From NCBI GenBank assembly GCA_014526335.1, contig JACTAT010000037.1, positions 8,657,613 through 8,721,612 of the forward strand: 64,000 bases of DNA, written 5' to 3'. Source of the DNA: Chrysaora quinquecirrha (taxonomy: Eukaryota; Cnidaria; Scyphozoa; Semaeostomeae; Pelagiidae). A model generated the notes under the pieces. The model saw only the letters and a program-made list of their open reading frames with translations. It was not told where the DNA came from and did not search any database. The translations under genes and the position numbers were made by a program. Of this stretch, positions 47,576-59,380 are shown one piece after another. The stretch's first letter is position 1; every line of letters starts with the position of its first letter.

Positions 47576-50500
47576 ATGCAAGTTGCTCATAATCCTGTTA
47601 TTGTGTCAACTGGAGTGCCCGGTGTTGTACAAACAACGCCAGTCGTTGTTGGGCCTCCACGCTCTGTTCCCGTGAAAGAGACGAAAGTCCTTGGCATTTT
47701 GCAAATCGTCATCGGGGCTCTTTGCTGTATTTTTGGCATTGTCGATATTGCTGTTCTTGCCAAGACACATTATTGGGTGTCGAATGTTGGTTTTGGAATT
47801 TGGGGTGGATTATGGGTGAGTTTATTATATCGAAAACTGGTTTGACAAGACGGGCATTTTTTGGAAAAATGCCATCATCACACATCTCAGTCCAAATCCT
47901 CTCCTCCTCAGGGCTAGATCATTTCGGTATGACGTCAGACAGCATTAAAATTTTTCGATATCACATGATATCAAGTTTTTGATATGAAAAAATCTTATAA
48001 AGCAGGCAAAACTTAGTCTAGGTACAAAGTTTTACTGTCCTAATAGTTGTGTTCTTAATTTTCCAGTTTTATGAGCATTCAAAGTTCCCGATTTCATAAA
48101 GGCTTTGACCCCAAAAAATGAACTTGGTGAAACTTTTTACCCCACACGGTCAAAGCCCTTATAAAATCGTAAACCCTGGGTTGTCGTAGAATTGATAATA
48201 CGCACATTGGGATAATTAAACTTTACACCTAGACTAATTTTTGGGTGCTGTATACGATCTTTGATATCTTGCGATTTCAATAAATTTAAATTCTACTGAA
48301 ATGATCTTTATTAGTGCCATTGTAGATTGGGCAAAATGATCAGAATTGGCTGGACAAATGCCTAAGAAAGTTGGGGCATTAGAAGAACGTAGTTTGGGTG
48401 AAACTTTTGGAAAGCTAGATTTTAGAGGGTGGTGCCACAGAGTTGACTGGGAGGATGTGCCCACCCCAGTTTTCTCAAAATCCATCTTTTATTCACCTAC
48501 CTAATTTGATGAGAAAATGGTGGGGGAGGGTAATGAGTCATTTGCTAATTTCCTATCTTAGAGACTTAACCTTTCTATTTTCCTACAAAGAAATTATAAT
48601 ACTAAAAATCTGTTCAAAAGGAATACACTTGATTACATTATCTTATTTTTAGATCCTTATTGGAGGAATCTTGGGTGTTTGCTCAGCTGCAAATGCAACA
48701 AGCCAAGGCTTAGTAAGTCAAATGACATGTTACACGTTTTTTTTTTCATAAGAAACCGGTTTATAAGAAACCTAGAACTGGACTCCCAAAAAGTTAAGAA
48801 ACTTTTAGAACTAGGAGGAAGAAGTTAAGAAACTGTAGAAATTTTTGCGTCCGTTTTCCAACATACTGATTCACATTTGTGGAGGTAGTAATTAGTTCAC
48901 AAGCATTTCCGTGCGATTTCTCGCACCAGCGTGGCTGATCCTGTGCGATTTCTCGCATCTGCAAGTAATACTGGTTTCCGTGTATCTCACAGAAGGTTCT
49001 TTGTCGTTTTTACTGCAATTTATTTCAATTCATTAAGAAACTGTTAAGAAACTTTTAGAACTAAAATTAGACCAAAAATTAAGAAACTTTTAGAACTAGG
49101 CCCTGAGCTAGGTTTCTTGTAAAAAAAAAAAATGTGTACTATAAATATATCTATTTTGCTAGTACTACTAGGGGCATTTTTGGGACCCCTTGTGATATGC
49201 AACATTGTAAGGCAACATTGCCCAAAGTAATCTGTGTTGACCAAGCAGGTTGCATTATGTTTTTGTTGCTGTTTGCAGTTGTTCACATAATATGATTTTG
49301 ATCACAAAAGTGTTGAATGTTGGAATTAGAGACTTTATTGGCTGTGCAACAACATGTCCACACAAGGGGTTGTTCACAAATGAAGTCAACCATATTCTCA
49401 ATGTTTTTGACCCTCCGTCAACCTGTGTCAACTTTGCTTCACTCCCTCCCCCTGAGTTGACAACATCTTTTATAAAGAGACCCTCCCAAGTGGAGATATT
49501 CATGCATATTTGAACTCCAGAGAAATTTGTATCAATAAGTGTCAACTTTAGCATATAGTGTAAATGGGTCTATCTGATATGAAAAACGAGATGCTACGAT
49601 AGCGATCCTGTGTAATGGAAACACTTGCCTTATCCAATGTGGGTTAGTTCAAGATGTAATGTTGCTTTTCAATTTCCAATTTTAGCACGGTTGTACGGTT
49701 ATGGAAAAATAGGCACGGTTGTACGGTTTTCAGCTAAAAAAATTGGAAGTTTTTTGGTTTTTTGACCACCCCTCCCTATGACCCCCCAATAATCATGGTA
49801 ATTAGTATTCTTGTTTTTCAGAATGGAACAAACATGGCCTTTGCAATTGTGTCTTCATGCATATCTTTCCTGGATATAATCTTTTATTCAGTTGCTGTTG
49901 CCTTCTACAGAAATTACCGTACCTGCTGGTACAGTGGCTATCCTTATTACATCAGTTGTTCCTCCAAAACCAATTCAACTGGTCTTGGCATAAGTATCAT
50001 GCTCCTGCTGTGTGTTCTTGCAGAGTTTGTTGTCTCCATTATTGTTGCAGTGTATTGCTGTAAACTTGGATGTGGATGCTGTGAAGATACTTCTTCAAGG
50101 GTAATTATATTTAATGATTTTCAGGCCAGGGTTTTTTTTAACGTGCAGTTCTACACAAAATGTGCAGTTCTAAAAATTTTTGTGCATTTCTAAAAGATAA
50201 ATTGTGCAGTGGAGAAATTGGCATAATCAAATATATATCAAAGTAATCAACCATATATTTTTTCTTCAGTCAGCAATATGGCCTGGTCTCATAGTTAGAT
50301 TTTGCATATTCCAATCACAAGCGATTCTAGACCCATAAAATTTAAAAATTTTCTTGGAGAGCATGCCTATACCCCCTAAATGAGTGCATTGGGTTATATT
50401 TACGTCAATCTTTGTAAATTCTACTTTTTTCAACTATTAGACTGTAAGGATAGTGTGCAGTTCTAAATTTAAAAAAAAACCTGTTTCAGGCCCTGACCAT

Positions 50501-53500
50501 GTTGGTTGAACATTTGGAATTTGCTTCTTTGAACGTTTGGCAACATCAGAAAAACATTGCTTGACAAACATAGTCTTGATAGATAGTTCTATAGAGAGTC
50601 TGGATAGTTATTTAAGCAAAATTCATTGTGCCATGTCTTTGTTTAAAAGTTTAAAAAATTTTTTTTCTTGACACAGGCAAAAATGTTTGACAAACATTGT
50701 ATTTAATAATTTTCAGGCCCTGGGCAAGCAATCAATCATTGTTTGCCTAACATTTGGAATTTGCTTGTCAAACAATGTTTCAACCTTTGGTGACGTCAGA
50801 AAAACACTGTCTCACCCAACCTCCAATTCGCCCAACTTCTTTTTGCCCAACCTGCCCAACCTTCTTAGATGTTTCGCTCAACCCATTGTGGTTGTTTAAC
50901 GGCCAGGTCCAAAACGCGGAACCCGCGGAATCCGCGGAACTCGCGGAATTTATTTTCCGCGTGATAGAGTTCCGCGTTTTGTCCCCAGGGTATAGGGCGA
51001 AAAACCAAAACGCGGAACTCGCGGAACTGCTATCAAAATGGTTTTAAATCACTTATTTACCCAACAAAACCGTCCGAATATGACTTTTACTATTTCATTT
51101 TACTTTTATAAGCATTCTCTCACTCAAATTGCTATTATCAACGACATTACAAGCATGGGCCTAAATCATGACTAGGCCCTAAATCATAACAACGCCCTGG
51201 AAGGTGGCTTCTGCTTTCTAAAGTGAAAATTCAGTGATAATTCGTTCGCTTTTCAATGAAACGCCAATCTTGGTAATCGAAAATGTTGTACAAAGTGATT
51301 TTCAAGCTAATTAAGCGAGTTCCGCGAAATCGAGTTCCGCGTTTTGTCCCCACGGTATAGGGCGAAAAACCAAAACGCGGAACTCGCGGAATTTCTCTTT
51401 CCGTTGGAAAGTCCATTTAGTTCTCTTTTTTACCAACAGAAAGTTTAAAGAATCTAGTTTTTGAATAAAAAACCTAGAAAATCATTCCCCAGGCCCCATG
51501 CTCTTTCGAGTTGAGAGATATCTTGCACTCCCGGATCTCTAATTAAGCAATTGCTATTGTCTCAATACTAATGGCGGGTCTTTTAAATTCCCTTTTATGT
51601 TCCTCTTCTTTTGTGTGCATGTGTGTACTTCTGTAAAACACCAGGTGTGCTATTTTTGCTGTTGTTTTGTTGAAGAATTGCAGTAGTTCCCATGTGAAGG
51701 GTGCATTATCGAAACATGGGTGTAATTGTCGAAACGTTACCTTACTAGTTCAGTTCATTTAGTTAGCAGGTCAGCTGTTTAAAATCCAATCATTTAATTT
51801 CGACTGAATTTTATCTTCATTCCACTTGAACTTATAAGAAGTTGGAAGAGTTTATATAAAGAAATGTAACGTTTTGTCACTTGTTATTTATCAAGTCAGA
51901 GCTTAATATAGCAATTTTACTGTTTTTCGTTGGGATCAATTGTGATACACCGTTTTCTGTTCTGAAATTGTTCTTAATTGATTTTCTTCTTGAAGTTCCG
52001 CGAGTTCCGCGTTTTGGTTTTTCGCCCTATACCGTGGGGACAAAACGCGGAACTCGACTTCGCGGAACTCGTCTAATTTGCCTGAGAATCACTTTGTACA
52101 ACATTTTCCATTACCAAGACTGGTGTTCCATTGAAAAACGAACGAATTATTACTGAATTTTCACTTTAGAAAGCAGAAACCACCTTCCAGGGCGTTGTTA
52201 TGATTTAGGGCCTAGTCATGATTTAGGCCCATGCTTGTGATGTCGTTCATAACAGCAATCTGAGTGAGAGAATGCTTAGAAAAGTAAAATGAAATAGAAA
52301 AAGTCATATTCGGACGGTTTTGTTGGGTAAATAAGTGATTTAAAACCATTTTCATAGCAGTTCCGCGAGTTCCGCGTTTTGGTTTTTCGCCCTATATCGT
52401 GGGGACAAAACGCGGAACTCTATCACGCGGAAAATAATTTCCGCGAGTTCCGCGGATTCCGCGGGTTCCGTGTTTTGGACCTGGCCGTTGTTTAACCCAA
52501 CCAAAAGTGACATCAAACTTCTTTTGTTAACAATTTATTATTCGATTTATTATTTATTTATTATTTGATTGTTAACATTAGGGGTTCTGCCCCCAAACCT
52601 CCAATTATCACACTGGTGACTGTTTCAGTAGCCAAAAACAAGTAATACATTTACGTTCGAAAAATGGCCGCCAACAGTGGCCAAGGGCCTAATTCAAAAT
52701 ATTTTCATTTTAAAATTCAGAGGTCATGCGGCCATTATCTTGCTAAGTTTCCGCGGGAAAATGTTCGTCACTGCACTCGCCATCATTTTAAGTCGAAAGG
52801 AGAAGATTATTTCGATGGTATGATAGAAAAATACACGAAAACTGAGAAGCTTTGCCTTCAAAAACCAAGAGAAAAATTTTTTCACTACTGATCTGAAATT
52901 GTGGGAAAGAGAAGGGTTTCGTTACTCCAAGATGGAAAATTTTGCAGTTATTTGAAGCCCAGTTGTTTTAGCTTTTCCGTCGTAGTAAAAGTTTTCCTGA
53001 AATATCCGTTTTCACAAAGTAAATCAGGGTCAAAGTTTTGGAAACACTTTTCAGGGATATAGGAAGTAAGGAGTTGGACGAAACGGAGGTTTGGCAAATC
53101 TATCTACCTGATACCCATACAAGAAATGAAAACAAAGTCCCGGCTACATGTGTGGTTGTTTGCTTAAAATGGCGACCGACATGAAGAAGCAGCGTCGCAG
53201 AACATTGATTTGGTAGACCTTTTCGAGACATTTTTGTCTAATGGCCAATAATATCACCACAGGAGTCTGGTGTTTCTGCACTGGCAACGCACTGGGTATT
53301 AATACCAAATTTCCCCAGACGAGGCATTTTCTTGGTTCATTGTCGCAGCAATTTTGTTGCAGCATGAAGCCATTTCAGGATTCTTTAGAACTGGACATTT
53401 TCAGGAGTGTTGCGTTGCCAGAACAGGTGAAAATCGCACGTGAGGCACGTTAAACTTAACTCCCGTGAAAGATTTTAGAACACCGCATTCGCGAAAGTTT

Positions 53501-54137
53501 ATCCACGGGAAAGTTAAATCACATAAACCAGGGGCTGTTTCAAGTTTTTTCGGATATTCATGAATGAAGTTGAAGTTGAAATGTTTTTCAGAAGCGCCAG
53601 TCGCTAGGACCTCAGGAGTAGATTACCTTACGAGACCTCGACATTGACAGTGATCCAAAAGTGGTTGGGTTTGAACCCTGATCTCAGTGAGCTCCTCCAC
53701 CCCAAGCTGGCTGGGTTGGACGACGCCACAGCACCTAGAAGAGTCTATGTCCTGTCTACACTCTTCGAACGAGTCTGCAAACAGGCCTCATGATCCGTAA
53801 AGACCCGAGTTATGCTAGTTTGATTGTGATTTCTTTATGATGGATGCAGTTGATTTTACCATGACTTTACCACCACCCCCAGTCCACAGCTTTAATCCCA
53901 AGCTCACTGAGCTCCTGACATCACGAGCTAGCTGGCTGATTCCTGGAACAAGAAGTATCGTTTATTCTCTATTTATTTTGTTTTTTCTTTCAGGTAATTG
54001 TCCAGCAGCAGCCTGTTGTGCTTCAGGCACCAGGAGTGACATATGCTCAACCTGGAATGACCTACACTCAACAATCTGTTGTGTCTTACCCTGGTGCCCC
54101 TATGATTTCACAGCAATATGGGCAACCCCAAATGCAG
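47576..54137 (+). CDS. MS4A/CD20-like four-pass membrane protein, gene B
   Basis: Exons 47576-47815, 48653-48712, 49822-50100 and 53994-54137, all phase 0, encode 241 residues, with the exon pattern of gene A. Four hydrophobic segments: LGILQIVIGALCCIFGIVDI; FGIWGGLWILIGGILGVCSA; MAFAIVSSCISFLDIIFYSV; SIMLLLCVLAEFVVSIIVAV. The loop has cysteines in RTCWYSG and ISCSSK. After segment four comes a Cys cluster (YCCKLGCGCCED), a possible palmitoylation site, then a Gln/Pro-rich tail (VIVQQQPVVL) homologous to gene C. The last exon is unresolved: the best in-phase candidate is 59385-59570, a Pro-rich tail 5.2 kb away that overlaps the final exon of gene C on the other strand. Read-through past 54137 (VGGFFLYFLL) is the alternative. 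Confidence 0.85.
48731..49138. mobile_element. TACAC-word MITE e (word GAAAC)
   Basis: Ends TACACGTTTTTTTTTTCATAAG and CTTGTAAAAAAAAAAAATGTGTA. The word GAAAC recurs inside as AAGAAACTTTTAGAACTA on one strand. In an intron of gene B. Confidence 0.75.
50495..50830. repeat. CAAACATT-type dispersed repeat, two pieces
   Basis: Contains ACATTTGGAATTTGCTTCT and ACATTTGGAATTTGCTTGTC in direct order about 245 bp apart, with TTGACAAACATTG palindromes. Related to the piece at 745-1015. Confidence 0.5.
50901..52486. mobile_element. Foldback-type element with 491-bp inverted repeats
   Basis: Inverted repeats at 50901-51391 and 51995-52486 begin GGCCAGGTCCAAAACGCGGA and are built partly from CGCGGAACTCGCGGAA-type units. 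Flanked by GTTGTTTAAC on both sides (50891-50900, 52487-52496), i.e. an 8-10 bp duplication depending on where the end is placed. The 600-bp centre has no recognisable gene. In an intron of gene B. Confidence 0.85.
52655..53060. mobile_element. Tc1/mariner-like MITE, partial copy
   Basis: About 85-90% like the right two-thirds of 46235-47051 read on the opposite strand (ATGGCCGCCAACAGTGGCCA onward). The other end is missing. Confidence 0.75.
53591..53742 (-). mobile_element. tRNA-derived SINE, copy 3
   Basis: Starts (plus view) AGCGCCAGTCGCTAGGACCTC and ends GACGCCACAGCACC, with B box complement GGTTTGAACCC. More diverged than copies 1 and 2. Confidence 0.65.
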
Positions 54138-54944
54138 GTAGGAGGATTTTTCCTGTACTTTTTACTGAGATCCTTTAGAGAGCAGCGTAATATAGTGGTA
54201 AGCTCTTTGCGCAATTTGGTCTCAAGGTCTTTGTTTCAAGCTAAAGCTAGATTTCCACTTTAGACTGTTTTAGCAACCGGACGCGACCGTCAATAAAAAC
54301 GCCGTAACGTTCTGTAGCGTTTTGATTAAAATTTTAATTTAGAATGGAAGGATGGCAACGCCTACAAACGGGCATACTAGGGCCTAAGTGTAAGGCTCCA
54401 ATCAAAATGCAATTTTTAAAACCCATCAAGCGCGGCAAACTTAAATTTCGGTTGACGTGACATTGCAATTGTCCAAATTTCTAGTTATCAGATTGTTTTT
54501 CCTGAGCAATTTTCCTGAAGAAATCAACTTGAAATCAATTTTTCCAGTTTCCTGTTCTCATTTCCCGCGCCCTCTCCTATTCCTGTTCCCGTTCCCACCG
54601 AAAAACAAATAAGTGAAAATCCAGCTTACTAGACGTGCCGCCCACTTTTCAGTGATAATTTACCTACGTATGTCTTTGTTTTTGGTAGTTCTTACGTATG
54701 AATACGTCTCTATACATTGGTAGTATACAGTAATTAATCATCACTTTTGGATATGGGTTTCTTTTGAAAACAAGACTATAGTCTTATACGTATAGGCATT
54801 TGAATGGAGCGCAAATTCGCATTGTTTGTGTTACCTCGGATTTTAAACGGCCCTGAATTTTAACTTTTAGGTTTTCCTATCATAGTCAATAGGATAAACA
54901 CTGTTTATTCAAAGTGAAGGTGAAGGTGAGATAGTGTTTCAATG

Positions 54945-55522
54945 CCAGTCGCTAGGATCTCAGTATTATGTTAACAATAGCTAGTATGTTAAAAGTAGTA
55001 TGTTAACTAATCGAGACCTCGACCCTGGCTGTGACGCTACCGTGGCTGGGCTCGAACCCTGTGACTGAGCTCTTGATACCACGAGTCAGCTGGATTACAC
55101 GCATTTTTATAAGGAACCACTTTATAAGGAACCTACATGTAGAAGGCCTGAAAATTTAATGAACTTATACTACTAAAGAGAAAATCACTAAGGATCTTTT
55201 CATTGTTTAATATTTTTATCACTGCAAACAATCAAGAATTAGAAAGCCTGTTCCATTCATTTGCAGTCGAAAATAACATAAATTGTACTCTGCGCATGTA
55301 TCAAATGTTTCCTTGAGTAGTTTCGAGCTTTGCTTACATGCAAATGTCTCTGTACGCAGTAGTCATTAAACTGTATATGCAGTTAAAATTAAGGAACTAT
55401 TGAGGAACTTTTGGAACTACAATCGTCTCAAAAGAGGTCAAAAATAAGGAACTTTAAGAACTAGGCCTTGAGCTAGGTTCTTTATAAAAAAAAGCGTGTA
55501 CGCCACGATGCCACAGCACCTT
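54945..55522 (-). mobile_element. tRNA-derived SINE, copy 4, split by a MITE
   Basis: Two halves, 54945-55097 and 55501-55522, are the same SINE interrupted exactly at the TA of GGATTACGCC by element f. Uninterrupted copies read GGATTACGCCACGA. Confidence 0.8.
55096..55500. mobile_element. TACAC-word MITE f (word GGAAC), nested in SINE
   Basis: Ends TACACGCATTTTTATAAG and CTTTATAAAAAAAAGCGTGTA, both followed by GGAAC/GTTC, repeated inside (AAGGAACTTT, AAGAACTAGG). Confidence 0.8.
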
Positions 55523-56541
55523 TGAATGGTTTATTCCATTGACTATGATTCTACTAATGTGTCAAAAATGTACTTTTCAACGTAGGTTCACACGAGTAAC
55601 AAAATTGAATTGTAGTCTTTGGGTGGGCTTTAAAATCCTGGGTGGCACGTTTAGTATTTTAGGATAACGGAGACTTAAACTTACCTGCACTAATGGTTAG
55701 GTGCTGAATCCGAATTCGATGTCAAAATTTCTGATGACGAAACTCTGAAAAATTTCCAACAAAATAGTGAGGTTGTGTAGACCATGGAACAGTGTAGACT
55801 TATTACCTTCCTCCCACTCTTTCGGAAACAGCTTCTAACAACTACAACAACATATTGCTTGACCCCCTCGTTTTCATTATTTTTTATTTTTCGTGCAATC
55901 AGAGATTTTGCTAGAAGTAAGTTCTTAAGTTAGAAATGATCACTATGTTATGATGCTTATGTAGTAATCTAATCGTACCAGACCAGTACACAAGTGACTT
56001 ATTCGTGTTATTTTCAACTATTTAACCATTTTGATGAATTTCATATCTGGTATATGAAAAGTTTCGATTGAATTATTTGGCTACCTATCTTTACCTACAG
56101 TTTACAGTCATCTTCATTATAATCAAATATGTATCGTGCTGAAGAAGGCTCAGCATCGCCGAAACACAAAAATCAAACGGGAGGAGAGCCTTGGGCTGTA
56201 TGACATAGAGATTTACTCGGCGATTTCATTGAGCTCTATAGCTCAGTGGAAACCTCGTTGGCTCTCTGATCATGCAGTCCAGGTTCGAATCCCATCGATT
56301 GTGGTATGCCACTTGTGGAAAAATCTATCCATCATCATCATCATCACCATCACTATCGTCATCATCATAACCACCAAAACACCACCACCACAATTATTCA
56401 TGAACATCGTCCTTAATCATTGTCATCGTCGTTATCAGCATCATCATCGCTTTTATCATGATCATGGTTATTCTTATCGTTGTCGTCATCCTGGCATCAT
56501 CGTTTCGTGTCGCATCGCGCTGTTCACTTCAAGTTGGTATT
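55523..56541. other. Intergenic or intronic stretch with a tRNA-like SINE
   Basis: At 56228-56300 TAGCTCAGTGG and CAGGTTCGAATCCC are A and B boxes of another tRNA-derived SINE, followed by an ATC microsatellite tail (56330-56480). The remainder has no recognised feature beyond a dispersed-repeat piece at 55800-55862. Confidence 0.55.
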
Positions 56542-57574
56542 GGCTATCTTGAAAACATGGAATGTGGAATACTGGAATGGAATCCTGGAATACACTGGAA
56601 TACTGGAATACACTGGAATACTGGAATACTGGAATGATATTCCAGTCAATACTGGAATAATTCCAGTGATTACTGGAATGGTATTCCAGTATTCCAGCAC
56701 TGGAATGCATTCCAGTATTCCAGACGCATTCCAGACACTTCATAATTATATCAAACAACAGTGTCTCGTATTCTAACAGTTGATCATATTAAATAGCTCA
56801 AATTTCACAAAAGTTCATTGAAACAGTGAAAAACGCAGGATACAAGATTTTATGGTCACCTAGTAACATAATCCATTAATTTCCAAATCATTAACGCATT
56901 GACATTTAGTCTAGACAATATTAAAATACATGTCTGATGATTTGTTTTGGCTGCAAATTGAGATGGGTAGGGATGACTTTAGGCAGTTTGCAAGTAAGCT
57001 TTGTACTGTAGATCGGTCAAGTTTTTGCAAAAATGACAGCCTTTTTTTGGTTCCCAAAAGCAAGAAAATGCAAAGATTTGCTGGCAAGTATTCTGAAGTT
57101 TTAGCTTGAGGATATGAACTGAAGCGAATTGGAAATGGCAGTTTTGGCTCAGTCGATTTTCAAGCTATATATTTGTCGAAGGAATCAACCAATGCAGGCC
57201 CCAAAATGGTTATAGTGAAGCAGTTATTTGCGGATGATTATTCATGATATTATTCACGCAGCGAGGTGTAAACTCGCTAAATGCCTAGAAGAATGTAAGA
57301 AAGTTGCCCGTGTGCATCGCCCCTTAATATGATCAACTGTTAGAATACGAGACACTGTTGTTTGATATAATTATCAAGTGTCTGGAATGCGTCTGGAATA
57401 CTGGAATGCATTCCAGTGCTGGAATACTGGAATACCATTCCAGTAATCACTGGAATTATTCCAGTATTGACTGGAATATCATTCCAGTATTCCAGTATTC
57501 CAGTGTATTCCAGTATTCCAGTGTATTCCAGTATTCCATTCCAGTATTCCACATTCCATGTTTTCAAGATAGCC
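56542..57574. mobile_element. Foldback-type element carrying a kinase-like fragment
   Basis: 251-bp inverted repeats (56542-56792 and 57324-57574), about 99% identical, begin GGCTATCTTGAAAACATGG and are made of CTGGAATA units. The exact 9-bp duplication GTTGGTATT flanks it (56533-56541, 57575-57583). The 531-bp centre is not repeated and encodes a broken kinase-like segment (separate entry). This is the layout of Foldback or Mutator-type gene-capturing elements. The near-identity of the ends suggests a recent insertion. Confidence 0.9.
56945..57322 (+). pseudogene. Captured protein-kinase N-lobe fragment
   Basis: The plus frame reads FWLQIEMGRDDFRQFASKLC, an in-frame TGA near 57110, then GYELKRIGNGSFGSVDFQAI and MVIVKQLFADDYS, then a one-base shift to IIHAARCKLAKCLEECKKVA. 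RIGNGSFGSV is the kinase glycine loop (GxGxFGxV) and VIVKQ fits the ATP-binding lysine strand. The catalytic loop and DFG motif are absent. With two frame breaks it is non-functional as a kinase. The donor gene is not identified. Confidence 0.55.
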
Positions 57575-57881
57575 GTTGGTATTATTGTGTGCCCAATTGC
57601 CGTCTCACGCTGATTAACTTTTTTTAAATTTTTCTTCGAAAATTTTGCGACACTTCCTTAATACCCCCTGCCACTTTCCCCTTTACCGCGTTTCCCGCAC
57701 TTTTCAAGAATCACAGCAACAACAACAACGTCTTCACATTGTGATGAATTTGTTGCGAAACAGAAAAGAAAGGAAAGAAGGAGGAAATGGTCACGTTGTG
57801 TTGGAATCCGCCAGCTCGTGAACAATTGAACATAAGGTATTTTACGTGTTTTCTTTCTTCTCCTTATTAATATTGTTTCAG

Positions 57882-58064
57882 TGTGTTATTAATTCATTGA
57901 ATGTGAGCATCGTTTGGCCCAGCCATGAGAGGATGGATGAAAAGGAGACGTTCAATTTGGAAGATTATGGGTCAAAACTGTTTGAGGCTGTTGGATTAGG
58001 CCCTCGTAATTTTTGGCAACCATATACTACTCACTACTGCATGCTTCTTACTGCATTTGCATAG
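57882..58064 (+). CDS. Possible terminal exon of unknown gene
   Basis: After acceptor TATTGTTTCAG an open phase-0 frame of 60 residues (NVSIVWPSHERMDEKETFNL, then EDYGSKLFEAVGLGPRNFWQ) ends at TAG 58062-58064. The amino-acid composition looks coding, but I recognise no family and no partner exon upstream is convincing. It could be a transposon relic. Confidence 0.25.
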   Translation, partial: CVINSLNVSIVWPSHERMDEKETFNLEDYGSKLFEAVGLGPRNFWQPYTTHYCMLLTAFA

Positions 58065-59380
58065 GTACTTGTACTTGTGTATAGTTAATTCTTTGTCATG
58101 CATAGGCAGGCATAATGGAATTGGAAATCTGTATATGTTTTCCGTAAATTATTTTGTTTTTTCCTAAATTTTCGAACAGTAAGAGAATCAGCCTACTAGG
58201 TAATTGTTTCTTGTGGCAAAGGGCAAAGTTACTTCCGTTGTGCAGGTCAAAGGCTACTATCTTTAAAGCAGTGACCTAGCCAGACATCCAAGGTTCGATG
58301 GGCAAAAGGGAATGGTCAAACAAAATTAGGGCATGGCTTTTAGATAAAAACAACTAAGTTGTACCCTACCACATTTTTACATCATCTTTGGCCTGTATAG
58401 GTAAAAACCCATCTTGGTGATGAATTGGGGTGCAAGCCGTGCAACCACCCCCCAGCCCCTTTGGCTATGTCTTTGCCCTAAAGCCCTGCCCAGAAACATC
58501 TGGGATACAGTGGTATGTAGGATGCACCACACCACAATCATTGTTATGGCCTTTTTGAGGAAGCCAAAAAATGTTATTTCATCGAATCTCCAACCCAAAA
58601 AATGACACCTGCATCCATGGAGGAAGTCCCCATTGCATGCTGCAGATTCAAACTGTTTGAATGTCAATTCAAAGATTCGAATTTGAAGAAATTATGCCAA
58701 TTTGATTGAAAAATTTATTCCCAGTTATACAATATAAAGTACTACAACAATTTACAATGAAAATAAGGGAGTTGATATTTGTCAATGACTTAGTTTAATT
58801 TACAAATGACTACACTTAAATCTCATTACTGTATTACCCAAATTACAGTCTGTCTGTTTAAAAAAATTCTACATTATTATCAATAAGTTATGTATTGAAA
58901 AGTTTATTGAATTTTCTTAACAATAGATTACTTGGGGGTGCTTGAAATATTACTACCCAAAAAATAGCAGGAGAACTTTTCAGGCCTTTTCAGAAAAGTG
59001 GCTTAAAAATTTGCCAACCCAGACAAAAATAGGAGTTTGCTGAATTTCAAACCAGTCAATTCTGATAAGATTTACTTGCAAAAATTGGCATTTGTATGTG
59101 GTTATGGCATGACAACTTTCCATATAAGGCAATATCATTTGACCTATTGTTATTATTATGGGCATTTTCAGAAGCTTACATCCATCATACAACAGAACAT
59201 TACGAAGCGACATTATATTACAGCTTGAGGGGGATGGAAAACACCCCTGGTAGGAGTAGGGTTTTAATAGATCTACAGTTAAACTCGCGTTTAAGTTGGA
59301 CTCGCATTAGTTAATTTTTTTTTAAGTTGAGATCCGAATTGTGCAAATTGATGTAGCTTACAATTACAATTTTGAATACT
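58065..59380. other. Intergenic or intronic stretch, nothing recognised
   Basis: AT-rich. It lies between the possible exon above and the shared last exon of the convergent MS4A-like genes, and should include the 3' UTR of gene C. Confidence 0.4.
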
